NCBI RefSeq assembly: GCF_000260715.1
Contig: NC_017834.1
Span: 1,488,001 to 1,552,000, forward strand
DNA length: 64,000 nt
From: Bifidobacterium animalis subsp. animalis ATCC 25527
GTDB taxonomy: Bacteria > Actinomycetota > Actinomycetes > Actinomycetales > Bifidobacteriaceae
Direction: 5' to 3'
Shown here piece by piece: positions 28,245 through 37,395 of this stretch; within the stretch, counting starts at the first letter, position 1; each line of letters opens with the position of its first letter. The notes below the pieces were generated by a model. The model did not search any database and was not told the origin of the DNA. It saw nothing but the letters and a program-made list of their open reading frames with translations. The position numbers and the translations under genes were made by a program.

Positions 28245-29366
28245 CTAGCGATTCGCCTCGGTTGCATGCTGCTTGAGGTAGCCACGGTACCATTTCGCTT
28301 CGGCCGACAGATCGGAGGTCTGCGGATTCCTGGTCTCACCGGTGACGAACAGCGCAGATCCCTCGTTCTTGTTCGACAGATTCCAGATCACATACGAGAT
28401 GTCATGCTCGTCCATCGCGTTCAGCCACGCCTGCGCGCTGGCTGTGTCGATCGCCCCGTCGCCGCTCGCCTGCGTGAGGCCGAATTCGGAGACGAACACC
28501 GGGAAACCGTTCTCCACGGCGGAGACCATTGCATTCCGCAGTTCCTCATGATGCTCGGCCGCATAGAAATGCATCGTGTACATGAGATTGCCGGCACCCG
28601 TGATCGGGTCCGCCTCGGCCTCCCCAATGTTCTGACACCAGTTCGGCGTGCCCACGAGAATCAGTGCGTTCTTGTCGTTGGCTCGGATCACCGGAATGAT
28701 CTGCTCCGCGTACTGCTTCACCTGCGCCCACGTGGTGCCGTTGGGTTCATTGCAGATCTCGTAGATCACATTCGGCTTGCCGGCATAGTCGTGCGACATC
28801 TCGTCGAAGAACCGCTTCGCTGCATCGACGCTGGCGAGCGGATTGTTGTCGGACAGGGTGTGCCAGTCCACAATCACGTAGAGGTCCTGCTTGATCGCGG
28901 CATCCACACCTTGGTGCACGAGCTTGCGCAGCTCCTCCTTGTTGCCGTTGGTGGTATAGCCGCCCTCCTCGCCGGTGTACATGGCGAGGCGCACCGTGTT
29001 GATTCCCCACTCCCGTTTGAGATTGCCGAACAGTTCGGCGTTCACATACTGCGGGAACCATGCGATGCCATGGGTGGAGACGCCGCGCAGCTGCCGGGGA
29101 TGATTCTGCTCGTCGAGCAGCTTCGCACCCTTGACGTGCAGCGGCACCACGGTGGCCGAGTTCGTGGGCTGTTCGCTCGGCTCCGCGCTCTGCTTGCCAC
29201 TATTTGCAGACTTCTCCTCGCTTGCTGCGGGTTGATTGGTCGCCGTCGACGGCGTCTCCGGCTCGCTTCCGCATGCTCCCGTCATACCCACCGCCATGCC
29301 GATTGCAAGCGCCATCGCAATGCGTGCGACACGTGCCGCCAAACCCGCTTGTCCCGTATGCCTCAT
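28245..29366 (-). CDS. Glycoside hydrolase family 5 lipoprotein (endoglucanase-like)
   Basis: A 373-residue lipoprotein with the lipobox Cys32 (GMTGAC), a Ser/Glu/Pro-rich linker to about residue 70, then a GH5 TIM barrel. The acid/base Glu lies in YEICNEPNGTTW and the nucleophile Glu in FVSEFGLTQ. GH5 enzymes cleave beta-1,4-linked glucans or mannans; the exact substrate is not readable here. Anchoring outside the membrane suggests plant or microbial polysaccharide trimming in the gut. The upstream gap carries family B repeats. Confidence 0.88.
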   Translation of the reverse strand: MRHTGQAGLAARVARIAMALAIGMAVGMTGACGSEPETPSTATNQPAASEEKSANSGKQSAEPSEQPTNSATVVPLHVKGAKLLDEQNHPRQLRGVSTHGIAWFPQYVNAELFGNLKREWGINTVRLAMYTGEEGGYTTNGNKEELRKLVHQGVDAAIKQDLYVIVDWHTLSDNNPLASVDAAKRFFDEMSHDYAGKPNVIYEICNEPNGTTWAQVKQYAEQIIPVIRANDKNALILVGTPNWCQNIGEAEADPITGAGNLMYTMHFYAAEHHEELRNAMVSAVENGFPVFVSEFGLTQASGDGAIDTASAQAWLNAMDEHDISYVIWNLSNKNEGSALFVTGETRNPQTSDLSAEAKWYRGYLKQHATEANR

Positions 29367-29467
29367 GTGTTCCTCGTTTCCCTACTCTCCAGTCCGCATG
29401 CGTCTCTGCCCGCATGTCTGAGCGCTGCCCCACCCCTAGCATCGCGATATGTCGGCGCATTGTCGCC

Positions 29468-29619
29468 AACTTTGGTCGTTTGCCTTCACATCGCACACCT
29501 CAACGACCATATTTGAGCGAACTTTGGTCGCTTACTGTCACCGCGCACACCCCAACGACCATACTTGCGCAGATTATGGTCATTCACCTCACGCATACGC
29601 AACTCAACGACCAAAAGCA
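29468..29619. repeat. Family B: three tandem ~52-bp hairpin units
   Basis: Units start near 29468, 29520 and 29571. Each begins with a form of AACTTTGGTCGTT and ends with a form of CAACGACCATATTTG, which are complementary, around a variable centre that keeps CACATCGCACAC-like words. They lie upstream of the GH5 gene. No ORF is supported here. Confidence 0.75.
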
Positions 29620-29681
29620 CGCGGCCTTATACGGACTTATACGGATAGGTGCAGATGCGCGCATATCACGCGCATATAAAA

Positions 29682-29711
29682 GGCAGGCGGCCGCGTATGC
29701 GACCGCCTGCC
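29682..29711 (-). terminator. Terminator of the small charged protein gene
   Basis: GGCAGGCGG and CCGCCTGCC form a 9-bp stem, followed on the minus strand by a T-rich run. Confidence 0.75.
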
Positions 29712-29732
29712 CTGCATTATGTTCAGACCGAA

Positions 29733-29945
29733 TCAGTGGGTTTGGTGCGTTTCCTCGGCCTTGGCGATTTCGTTCTTGTCGCCCTTCTCGGCGCGACCGC
29801 TCTCCCAGCCTTCCTTGGCGTCCTTGAGCTTGTTGGCGAGGTCGGTTGCCGACTTCTTGATGCCCTCGAAATCGTCCTGATGCTCTTCGATGCGCTCCTT
29901 GAGCTCCTCGAAGTTCTTCTTCATGTCACCGGTCAGTTCTGGCAT
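29733..29945 (-). CDS. Small charged helical protein
   Basis: A 70-residue protein beginning MPELTGDMKKNFEELKERIE, rich in Glu and Lys with a clear helical pattern and no membrane segment. An optimal AGGAGG lies 5 bp before the start. It resembles the protein at 4644-4862 in size and composition, not clearly in sequence. Possible stress or nucleoid-associated protein; function unknown. Confidence 0.75.
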   Translation of the reverse strand: MPELTGDMKKNFEELKERIEEHQDDFEGIKKSATDLANKLKDAKEGWESGRAEKGDKNEIAKAEETHQTH

Positions 29946-30019
29946 AGCTACCTCCTAAGTCTTGTGTACTGGTATCCATTACAACACTTCGTATACTACT
30001 GCTCATCGGATTGCGCGAA

Positions 30020-30059
30020 CAGGGGAATCGGCGCGGTACCGGCCGCCCCGACTCCCCTG
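30020..30059 (-). terminator. Terminator of the ABC exporter operon
   Basis: CAGGGGA and TCCCCTG close an imperfect hairpin, with an inner TCGG/CCGA pairing, just after the ABC exporter stop. Confidence 0.6.
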
Positions 30060-30073
30060 CCGTATGCGATGCC

Positions 30074-32167
30074 TCACTCGAGTTCGAGCGAACCCGTGTA
30101 AAGCTGGTAGTACTCGCCCTTCTCGGCCATGAGCTCGTCGTGGGATCCGCGTTCGATGATATGGCCGTGATCGAGCACCATGATTACATCGGAATTGCGT
30201 ACCGTGGACAGTCTGTGGGCGATCACGAACACGGTGCGCCCGTTCATCAGATTGTCCATGCCGGCCTGCACCACGGCCTCGGTGCGCGTGTCGATCGACG
30301 ACGTGGCTTCGTCGAGGATCAACGCCGGCGGATTCGCCACGGCCGCGCGCGCGATCGAGATGAGCTGGCGCTGCCCCTGCGACAACCCCGAGCCATCGCC
30401 CGAAAGCATGGTCTGGTAGCCGTCGGGCAGCATGCGAATGAAGCTGTCGGCATTCGTGAGCTTGGCGGCTTCGATGCACTCCTCGTCGGAGGCGTCGAGC
30501 TTGCCGTAGCGAATGTTGTCCATGACCGTTCCGGTGAACAGATTCACATCCTGCAGCACGATGCCCAGGGACCGGCGAAGGTCGGGCTTGCGGATTCCCT
30601 TGACATTGATGCCGTCGTAGAGAATCATGCCCTCCTGGATGTCGTAGAAGCGGTTGATCAGATTCGTGATCGTCGTCTTACCTGCACCAGTGGCGCCGAC
30701 AAGCGCGATCTTCTGACCCGGCTTGGCGAACCAGGTGATATCGTGCAGCACCGGCTTGCTCGGGTTGTACCCGAAGGTGACGTCGGTGAAGCGCACATCG
30801 CCTCGCAGCAGCGTCAGGCGACCATCGGGCGAGGTGATGGCCTCTTCATGGGCTTCCTCGGCCACCTTCCACGCCTTCGGGCTGAGCTTCTTCGCGGCCT
30901 CACGGGAACGGGTGCCGTCATCGGAGGCCTCGCGCTTCCAGGCCCAATGGCCGGTCACGTGGTCGGTCTCGGTCATCGTGCGGCCATCGGAGGCGAGCTC
31001 CACGTTCACCAACGTCACCGTGCCGTTGTCGGTCTCGCCCGGCGCGTCCATGAGTTCGAAGATGCGCGAGGCGCCGGCAAGCGCCATCATGACCATCGTG
31101 AACTGCTGGGAGACCTGGCCGATCGGGTTGATGAAGCCACGTGAGAGCGTGAGCAGCGAGATGATCATGCCAATCGTGTATGCGGTCTCGCCCGAGATGC
31201 CGAAGTTGCGCCAGCTGTAATAGGTGGCCAGGCCACCGAAGACGGCGGAGAGCACATAGAGCAGGTAGCCCATGTTGCCCACGACGGGCATGAGTACGTT
31301 GCCGTAGGTGTTCGCGCTGGCCGAAGCGTGGTACAGCCGTTCGTTGCGGGCGTCGAAGTCCGCCTGCATCGCGTCTTCGTGGTTGAACACCTTGACCACC
31401 TTCTGACCGTTCACGGCCTCCTCCACGAAGGCGTTCACGTCGCCGAGCTCCTGCTGCTGCTTGACGAAGTAGCGGCCGGAACGACTGACCAGCACCTGGA
31501 TGAGCAGGAGCAGCAACGCGGTGAATACGAGTACGAACACGGTGTATGGCACCGACAGCCAGAACATGGAGATCAACGCGGCCAATGCGGTGATGCCCGA
31601 GGCGAACATCTGCGGCAGCGACTGCGAGATCGCCTGGCGCAATGTATCGGTGTCGTTCGTGTAGCGGCTCATCAGGTCGCCATGCTCATGGGTGTCGAAG
31701 AACGAGATCGACAGTGTTTGCATATGCTCGAACATCTCGTCGCGAATCGTCTTCATGACGCCCTGTTCGACGCCCACGAGCAGGTAGTTGTACAGCCACG
31801 AGCACAGCGTGCCGAGCGCGTACAGAATGCCCATGAGAATCAATGCCTCGATGAGCGGCGTCCATACCGGGTTCGGCTTGCCCACAAGCGGCAGAATATA
31901 GCGGTCGATCAGCGACTGCAGGAACAGCGCCGCACCGGCCTGGGCCACTGCGGAGACGATGATGCTCAGGATGATGAACACCATGCGCACCTTGTAGTGG
32001 AAAATGTACTTGAGCAGTCGCTTCAGCGTGCCCGGCCTCGCCTTGGCCATGCCCTTCGCGCCGGATTGCGCGTCCGGTCCGCCGTTCTGCGGCATGCGCG
32101 ACTCGCTGTCGAGCACCTCCTTGTCGGAGACGTCGGTGGCCGCCACGGTTGGGGAAGCTGCCGTCAT
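30074..32167 (-). CDS. Heterodimeric multidrug ABC exporter, subunit with canonical ATPase site
   Basis: A 697-residue half-transporter with six membrane helices, an ABC_membrane domain and an ATPase domain: Walker A GATGAGKTT, signature LSQGQRQ, Walker B with catalytic Glu ILDEATSSID. A roughly 60-residue charged insert (about 385-445, ETDHVTGHWAWKREAS) separates the two domains and is longer than in relatives. Its ATG overlaps the TGA of the upstream subunit. Its partner at 32164 carries the degenerate site, as in LmrCD/BmrCD-type exporters. The substrate is probably a hydrophobic drug or bile compound. Confidence 0.93.
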   Translation of the reverse strand: MTAASPTVAATDVSDKEVLDSESRMPQNGGPDAQSGAKGMAKARPGTLKRLLKYIFHYKVRMVFIILSIIVSAVAQAGAALFLQSLIDRYILPLVGKPNPVWTPLIEALILMGILYALGTLCSWLYNYLLVGVEQGVMKTIRDEMFEHMQTLSISFFDTHEHGDLMSRYTNDTDTLRQAISQSLPQMFASGITALAALISMFWLSVPYTVFVLVFTALLLLLIQVLVSRSGRYFVKQQQELGDVNAFVEEAVNGQKVVKVFNHEDAMQADFDARNERLYHASASANTYGNVLMPVVGNMGYLLYVLSAVFGGLATYYSWRNFGISGETAYTIGMIISLLTLSRGFINPIGQVSQQFTMVMMALAGASRIFELMDAPGETDNGTVTLVNVELASDGRTMTETDHVTGHWAWKREASDDGTRSREAAKKLSPKAWKVAEEAHEEAITSPDGRLTLLRGDVRFTDVTFGYNPSKPVLHDITWFAKPGQKIALVGATGAGKTTITNLINRFYDIQEGMILYDGINVKGIRKPDLRRSLGIVLQDVNLFTGTVMDNIRYGKLDASDEECIEAAKLTNADSFIRMLPDGYQTMLSGDGSGLSQGQRQLISIARAAVANPPALILDEATSSIDTRTEAVVQAGMDNLMNGRTVFVIAHRLSTVRNSDVIMVLDHGHIIERGSHDELMAEKGEYYQLYTGSLELE

Positions 32168-34104
32168 TGTGCGTCACCTCCATTCGCGTTGTCGGTGTTG
32201 TTCTCGAGTTCCATGTTGAACAGACGCTGGACCTCGTCCCTCTTCGTGGCCTCGGCCTCCTCCTCGTGCCAGTCGTTGGATTCCTTGCCCAGATCCTGCT
32301 GGCTGTGCTGCTGGGTCTGCGACAGGTAGATGCTGCGGTACTCCTCGCACCGTTCGAGCAGTTCCTCGCTGGTGCCCTGGTCGAGCACGCGCCCCTCATG
32401 CATCACGATGATGCTGTCGGACTCCTCCACGGAGGCGACGCGCTGCGCGATGATAATCTTCGTCGTGTTCGGGATCTCGTGGTGGAACGCCTCGCGGATC
32501 AGCTTGTCGGTCTTCGTGTCGACCGCACTCGTGGAATCGTCGAGGATCAGGATCTTCGGCTTCTTGAGCAGCGCGCGGGCGATGCACAGACGTTGGCGCT
32601 GGCCGCCCGACACATTCGTGCCGCCCTGCTCGATGTAGGTGTCGTACTTGTCGGGGAACTCCTCGATGAAACCGTCCGCCTGTGCGAGCTCGCACGCGTG
32701 CCGAATCTCCTCGTCGGTGGCATACGGGTTGCCCCAGCGCAGATTCTCGGCGATCGTGCCTGAGAACAGCACGTTCTTCTGCAGCACCATCGCCACCTCG
32801 TCACGCAGCGACTCGAGTTCGTAATCGCGTACGTCGACCCCGCCCACCTTGAGCGTGCCGCTCGACACGTCGTACAGGCGCGGAATGAGCTGCACGAGCG
32901 ACGACTTCGCCGAACCCGTGCCGCCCACGATGCCTATGGTCTGCCCCGACTTGATATGCAGGTCGATGTGGTCGAGCACCGGCTTCTCGGAATGCTCGGA
33001 ATAGCGGAAGGTCACGTCGTCGAAGTCGATCGAGCCGTCGTTCACCTGCGTGATCGGCTGCGCGGACTCCTTGATCGTGCTCTCCTCGGTGAGCAGCTGG
33101 GTGATGCGCTCCGCGGAGGCGCGCGAGATGATCACCATCACGAAGATCATCGAGACCATCATCATCGACATCATGATCTGCAGCGCATAGGTAACCAGTG
33201 CCGTCAAATCGCCGGTGGTCAGGCCATTGGCGGCGTTGTTGCCCGAAGCGACGATCTGCTGGGCACCCACCCATGCAATCGTGATGAGCGACGCGTACAT
33301 GCACACGTTGAACAGCGGAGAGTTGATGCTCAGCAGCTTCTCCGCCTTCACGAACTGCTTGTAGATGAGCTGCGAGATGTGGCCGAACTTACGGTCTTCA
33401 TGATCCTCGCGGTTGAACGACTTGACCACGCGGATGCCCTGCAGATTCTCGTCCACCACATTGTTAAGCTCGTCATACGTGTGGAACACGCGCTCGAAGA
33501 TCGGGTGCACGATGATGATCAGGCCGATCAGGCCCACTGCCAGCACCGGTATGCATGCCAGGAAGACCATGGAGATCTGCGGTGAGATGCGGAACGAGAA
33601 AATCCACGCGGCGACGAGCATGATCGGCGCACGCATGCCGATGCGAATGATCATCTGGTATGAATTCTGCACGTTCGTGACGTCCGTGGTGAGCCTGGTG
33701 ATGATCGATCCCGTGGAGAACCGGTCGATGTTCGTGAAACTGAACTGCTGCACACGTTCGAACTCATCGTGACGCAGATTCTTGCCGAATCCCGAGCTCG
33801 CGATTGCGGCGAAGCGGCCCGAGAGGAAGCCCGCGGCCAACGAGACCGCAGCACACAGGATCAGAATGAGGCCATATTGCCAAATGGCCTGCATCGACCG
33901 GTTCGTGATGCCCTTGTCGATGAGCGTCGCGATGACGGTCGGGATGAGGATCTCAATGATCGCTTCGACCACGACGAACAGCGGCGAGAGCAGGCTCGCC
34001 TTCGTGTATTCGCGAATCGATCCGGCCAGCGTCTTGATCGTATGCATTTTCACCGGTTTCCGGCCACTGCCGGTGGCGCCGGTTGAAGCGGTTGCCGTAC
34101 TCAT
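32164..34104 (-). CDS. Heterodimeric multidrug ABC exporter, subunit with degenerate ATPase site
   Basis: A 646-residue half-transporter with six helices and an ATPase domain: Walker A GGTGSAKSS, signature VSGGQRQR, Walker B LILDDSTSAVD. The catalytic Glu after the Walker B Asp is replaced by Asp, marking the non-hydrolytic site of asymmetric exporters. Its start overlaps the marR stop (ATGA) and its own stop overlaps the next subunit's start, so the three genes form a tightly coupled operon. Confidence 0.93.
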   Translation of the reverse strand: MSTATASTGATGSGRKPVKMHTIKTLAGSIREYTKASLLSPLFVVVEAIIEILIPTVIATLIDKGITNRSMQAIWQYGLILILCAAVSLAAGFLSGRFAAIASSGFGKNLRHDEFERVQQFSFTNIDRFSTGSIITRLTTDVTNVQNSYQMIIRIGMRAPIMLVAAWIFSFRISPQISMVFLACIPVLAVGLIGLIIIVHPIFERVFHTYDELNNVVDENLQGIRVVKSFNREDHEDRKFGHISQLIYKQFVKAEKLLSINSPLFNVCMYASLITIAWVGAQQIVASGNNAANGLTTGDLTALVTYALQIMMSMMMVSMIFVMVIISRASAERITQLLTEESTIKESAQPITQVNDGSIDFDDVTFRYSEHSEKPVLDHIDLHIKSGQTIGIVGGTGSAKSSLVQLIPRLYDVSSGTLKVGGVDVRDYELESLRDEVAMVLQKNVLFSGTIAENLRWGNPYATDEEIRHACELAQADGFIEEFPDKYDTYIEQGGTNVSGGQRQRLCIARALLKKPKILILDDSTSAVDTKTDKLIREAFHHEIPNTTKIIIAQRVASVEESDSIIVMHEGRVLDQGTSEELLERCEEYRSIYLSQTQQHSQQDLGKESNDWHEEEAEATKRDEVQRLFNMELENNTDNANGGDAQ

Positions 34105-34673
34105 GCGTTCGCATCTCCTTTCATTCGTATTGTTGTCTTCTTGCCATCGCCCATGCCGTGTGCGTCCGGTAGCCTTTCGTCAGCGACATCGGCCTTCAGC
34201 CTAAGCAGATTGACTTTCATTCGCTCAAGATCGTGCATCAATCCCACGCGCTCGCGCTCGCTGAACCCCTGCATGAGCGTGTTCTCAAGCAATGCGGCAT
34301 CGCTGCGCAGGTCGCGGGCGATCTGCTCGCCCTGTGCCGTGAGGACGATCTTGCGCACCCGAGCATCGCGTTCCACACTCTCGCGCGTGATCAGGCCCTT
34401 CTTCTCCATAAGACTCAGCACACGCGACGCAGTGGAGCGCGTGATCGAGAACTTGCGTTCGATGTCGTACTGGAACACGTCGTGGTCGCGCTGCGTGTCG
34501 AGATAGGCGATGATCGACTTGTTCTGGCTCGACACATTGGGGTCTCCCTGCAGGGTCAGATTCCAGAATCTGCCGATCATGTTGTGCAATACGCGGATCA
34601 TGATGCTCGGCTTGAGCTCGCTTGGTTCTGCGGACGACGCGTTGGGCGTCTGATGCGCCGATTCGTCTTCCAT
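34101..34673 (-). CDS. MarR-family transcriptional regulator of the ABC exporter operon
   Basis: A 190-residue winged-helix protein. The recognition region FSITRSTASRVLSLMEKKGL and the wing VERDARVRKIVLT are typical of MarR repressors that release DNA on binding small aromatic ligands. The ATG at 34673 follows GGGAGGTGAG. It is first in an operon with the two exporter genes and overlaps the next by 4 bp. It probably represses the operon through the palindrome at 34755-34774. Confidence 0.9.
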   Translation of the reverse strand: MEDESAHQTPNASSAEPSELKPSIMIRVLHNMIGRFWNLTLQGDPNVSSQNKSIIAYLDTQRDHDVFQYDIERKFSITRSTASRVLSLMEKKGLITRESVERDARVRKIVLTAQGEQIARDLRSDAALLENTLMQGFSERERVGLMHDLERMKVNLLRLKADVADERLPDAHGMGDGKKTTIRMKGDANA

Positions 34674-34754
34674 CTCACCTCCCGTTGCATGCACCCGCCA
34701 TGCCTCGCATATGCCATGGGCTGCGTGTAGGCATTGAACTCCTGCCATAAGACA

Positions 34755-34774
34755 TTGTTTCACATGCAACAATA
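34755..34774. promoter_or_regulatory. Candidate MarR operator
   Basis: ATTGTT, 8 bp, AACAAT: an inverted repeat 82 bp before the marR start in the probable promoter region. It fits the size of a MarR site; binding is inferred. Confidence 0.55.
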
Positions 34775-34811
34775 AATATTCGACAGTTCGTTCTCAGAGT
34801 ACATATACAAA

Positions 34812-34838
34812 GAATCCGCACCACGAAGGTGCGGATTC
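34812..34838 (-). terminator. Terminator of the FMN reductase gene
   Basis: GAATCCGCACC and its perfect complement with a 5-nt loop, followed on the minus strand by TTTGT. Confidence 0.8.
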
Positions 34839-34887
34839 CTGCTATCGACTATGCCCGGCCCGTATTCGCAACGGCACCGGAGCCATC

Positions 34888-35460
34888 TCACTTGCGGTCG
34901 ATCGGGTTCTCCGAGATGAAATTGAGGAAGTCGTTCGCCTGCATGGTGATCGCACCCTCATCGGCCTCGTTCATGATCCAGTCGTTGGTCTGGAGCGCCT
35001 CTTCAGGCACCGACAGGCCGACTTCCACCGGGAAGATGTACATACCGTTGGCCTCGAGCAGGTCGCCGAGCATGACGCGCGGCAGCATGCCCTTGAAGCC
35101 ACCGACGCCGGTGATGCAGGCCGGCAGGTTGTGCAGCACGTTCTCACCGGTCTCCGGGTTCTTCGTGTCCGGCATGGTCATCCACTGGAACAGGTTGCGC
35201 ACCGCATCCGGAATGGTCTTGTGGTATTCGGAAATGAACACCCACACACCGTCGGCTGCGTCGAGTTTGTCGCGAATGGCGAGGGCGGCGGCCGGATCCG
35301 GCTCGTCGGTGCTCTCGTTCAGCATCGGCAGGTCGGCGTAATCGATCGGAATGATCTCGGCGCGATCGCCGATCGCCTTCATGGCCGTCTTGGCGAGCTT
35401 GGCTTCGAACGAACCATCATCGAGCGACGTCTCAATAAACGCAATATTTGGCTTTGCCAT
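34888..35460 (-). CDS. NAD(P)H-dependent FMN reductase family protein
   Basis: A 190-residue flavodoxin-like protein. The segment SEYHKTIPDAVRNLFQW corresponds to the flavin-binding SPEYN loop of this family, and GVGGFKGMLPRVML is also conserved. Such enzymes reduce FMN, quinones or azo compounds. No membrane segment. Preceded by a good ribosome binding site (AAGGAGGAAC). Single-gene unit with its own terminator; the physiological acceptor is unknown. Confidence 0.87.
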   Translation of the reverse strand: MAKPNIAFIETSLDDGSFEAKLAKTAMKAIGDRAEIIPIDYADLPMLNESTDEPDPAAALAIRDKLDAADGVWVFISEYHKTIPDAVRNLFQWMTMPDTKNPETGENVLHNLPACITGVGGFKGMLPRVMLGDLLEANGMYIFPVEVGLSVPEEALQTNDWIMNEADEGAITMQANDFLNFISENPIDRK

Positions 35461-35625
35461 TGTTCCTCCTTATGCCCGCTTGCGAGACCGGCTGGTGCGC
35501 GGTGGACAGGCAGGGCTGTTCTGACTGGTATTAATCATCGTTCTTCTTCACGGCACGCGCATTCGAAATAGCCACAAGTGAACAAAGCGCCCCACTGCCG
35601 AGCCGCACTCGGCCCATGTGGTCGA

Positions 35626-36678
35626 TCAGTGCTCGACGATCACATAGGATTTAATCGTCTTGCGCTCATCCATCGCCTCATACGCCGGCTGAATCTCATC
35701 GAGCTCGAAGGTGTTCGTGAACACCTTGCCCGGATTGATCTGCGCATCGAGCACGGCGTCAAGCAACACGTTCTTGTCGTAGGTCGTCACCGAGGCAGGG
35801 CCGCCGTATACGCCGATATTGCGGTAGAACGTGCCCTCACCGCTAATCTGCTGAGCGTGTGGCAAACCGACGCGGCCGATCAGCGCGCCCGGACGTGCCA
35901 CGGCGACAGCTTCCTGGAACGAGGCATCGGTGCCCACGCATTCGAGCACGGCATCGGCACCGCCGGCGCTGATCTCCAGCAGTTTCGCCACACCCTCATC
36001 ACCACGCTCAGCAACATTGTCGGTCGCACCGAACTCGGCGGCGAACGCACGGCGGTCGTCATGGCGGCTCGTCGAGATGATGCGCTTGGCACCCATCATC
36101 TTCGCTGCAATGATCGCGCACTGGCCGACGGCGCCATCGCCGAGCACAATCACCGTGTCGCCGGGCTTGACCTGTGCGGTGCGGGCGGCATGGTATCCGG
36201 TGGCCATCACGTCAGAGAGCGTCAGCAGGCTCTTGAGCATGTCTTCGCTGTAGTCCTCCGGCCGCCCGGGAATCTTCACCAATGCCCACTGCGCATGCTG
36301 GAACCGAATGTACTGGCCTTGCGCACCCATGGAGAAATTGTCGTCATGCGCCATGCAGGAGCCGTCGAAGCCCGCGCGGCAGGCACGGCACTGACCGCAG
36401 CCGTGCGTGAACGGGGCGATCACGAAATCGCCTGGCTTGACCGACGTGATGTCGTCGCCAACCTGTTCGACGATGCCAATGGCCTCATGCCCAGAGTTTT
36501 GCGAATGCTCCGCGCTCTGGTTGATGCCGCGGAACGGCCACAAATCGGAACCGCATACGCAGGTGCGCACAATGCGAATGATCGCATCGTCCGGCTTCTC
36601 GATGCGCGGCATCGGCACGTCCTCGATAGCCATATGCCCCGCGGATTCAAAGATAGCGCTTTTCATAGTCTCTGCCAT
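35626..36678 (-). CDS. Zinc-dependent alcohol dehydrogenase family
   Basis: A 350-residue medium-chain dehydrogenase. The catalytic-zinc region includes CVCGSDLWPFRG and GHEAIGIVEQVG. The structural-zinc cysteines are in CGQCRACRAGFDGSC. The NAD(P) fold has VLGDGAVGQCAIIAAK. The ATG at 36678 follows GGAAGGTGCTGG; an earlier ATG is less well placed. The start lies inside the last codons of the upstream membrane protein frame. It could act on small alcohols, polyols or aldehydes; the substrate is not readable. Confidence 0.88.
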   Translation of the reverse strand: MAETMKSAIFESAGHMAIEDVPMPRIEKPDDAIIRIVRTCVCGSDLWPFRGINQSAEHSQNSGHEAIGIVEQVGDDITSVKPGDFVIAPFTHGCGQCRACRAGFDGSCMAHDDNFSMGAQGQYIRFQHAQWALVKIPGRPEDYSEDMLKSLLTLSDVMATGYHAARTAQVKPGDTVIVLGDGAVGQCAIIAAKMMGAKRIISTSRHDDRRAFAAEFGATDNVAERGDEGVAKLLEISAGGADAVLECVGTDASFQEAVAVARPGALIGRVGLPHAQQISGEGTFYRNIGVYGGPASVTTYDKNVLLDAVLDAQINPGKVFTNTFELDEIQPAYEAMDERKTIKSYVIVEH

Positions 36679-37177
36679 ACCAGCACCTTCCATTGATATT
36701 CATAGACAATGGGCATGCGCCCAACACTTCGATGGTAGGCAGTCTGCAAATGCCCCGCATTCGACATTCCGCCACCGGCCGATTGGCGCGACCGAGCGGA
36801 CACCGCGTCACACGAAGGCGAGCCACATACTTCAATGCAACCGCGAGGACGACGAACAGCATGGCGATGGCCGTTCTGCCGCGACTGCGGTTCGGTCTCT
36901 TCGGCCAGGAACTGCGTACTTCGTAGAGTGCAATCTCGTAGAACACGAAGAACCACATCATAAGGAACATGCTCACGCCGGCCATGAGCCAATCTCTGTA
37001 GCGGAATGCCAAGGTGAATTGCCCGATAGAGAACATAACCGACATCGCCAGCGAAAGCCAATGGTTGTTGATGCCACCGCCCTCGGGCTTCGCTGAATTC
37101 GCACGGATCATGGCGCGGAAATAGCCGCGGACGGTGCTATGAGGGTGCTCGTCGTCATCATGGGGATGGTTGGTCAT
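36647..37177 (-). CDS. Small membrane protein with an odd C-terminal tail
   Basis: A 176-residue frame. Residues 1-40 are hydrophilic and His/Asp-rich; three hydrophobic segments follow (LSLAMSVMFSIGQFTLAF, WLMAGVSMFLMMWFFVFYE, AIAMLFVVLAVALKYV). After about residue 120 the tail (RCPLGRANRPVAECRMRG and on) is Cys/Arg-rich and unlike a normal protein, and it overlaps the dehydrogenase start by 32 bp. The original stop may have been lost by mutation. No family recognised. Confidence 0.6.
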   Translation of the reverse strand: MTNHPHDDDEHPHSTVRGYFRAMIRANSAKPEGGGINNHWLSLAMSVMFSIGQFTLAFRYRDWLMAGVSMFLMMWFFVFYEIALYEVRSSWPKRPNRSRGRTAIAMLFVVLAVALKYVARLRVTRCPLGRANRPVAECRMRGICRLPTIEVLGACPLSMNINGRCWYGRDYEKRYL

Positions 37178-37329
37178 ACACTCCCATCTCTTGGATGCAC
37201 TTGCGGCTTGAGTGGCTTCATTGTAAGCGCGACGAGGTGTGACGGCGAGCGGATTTGCGTGCTACGTCGATGCAGGCGCGTGTTTGGGGAGTGCAGATTT
37301 CGGCGCACACTCAACTGCATCCACTGTGC

Positions 37330-37376
37330 TGCGTAAAAGGAGACAAATACAGACCAAATCTTTCCCCAATTACGCA
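37330..37376. repeat. Family A inverted repeat unit
   Basis: This 47-bp unit has arms TGCGTAAAAGGAGACA and TTTCCCCAATTACGCA around a unique centre, in the gap between the ligase and membrane protein genes. Confidence 0.75.
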
Positions 37377-37395
37377 ACAGATTCCTGCGCCATTG

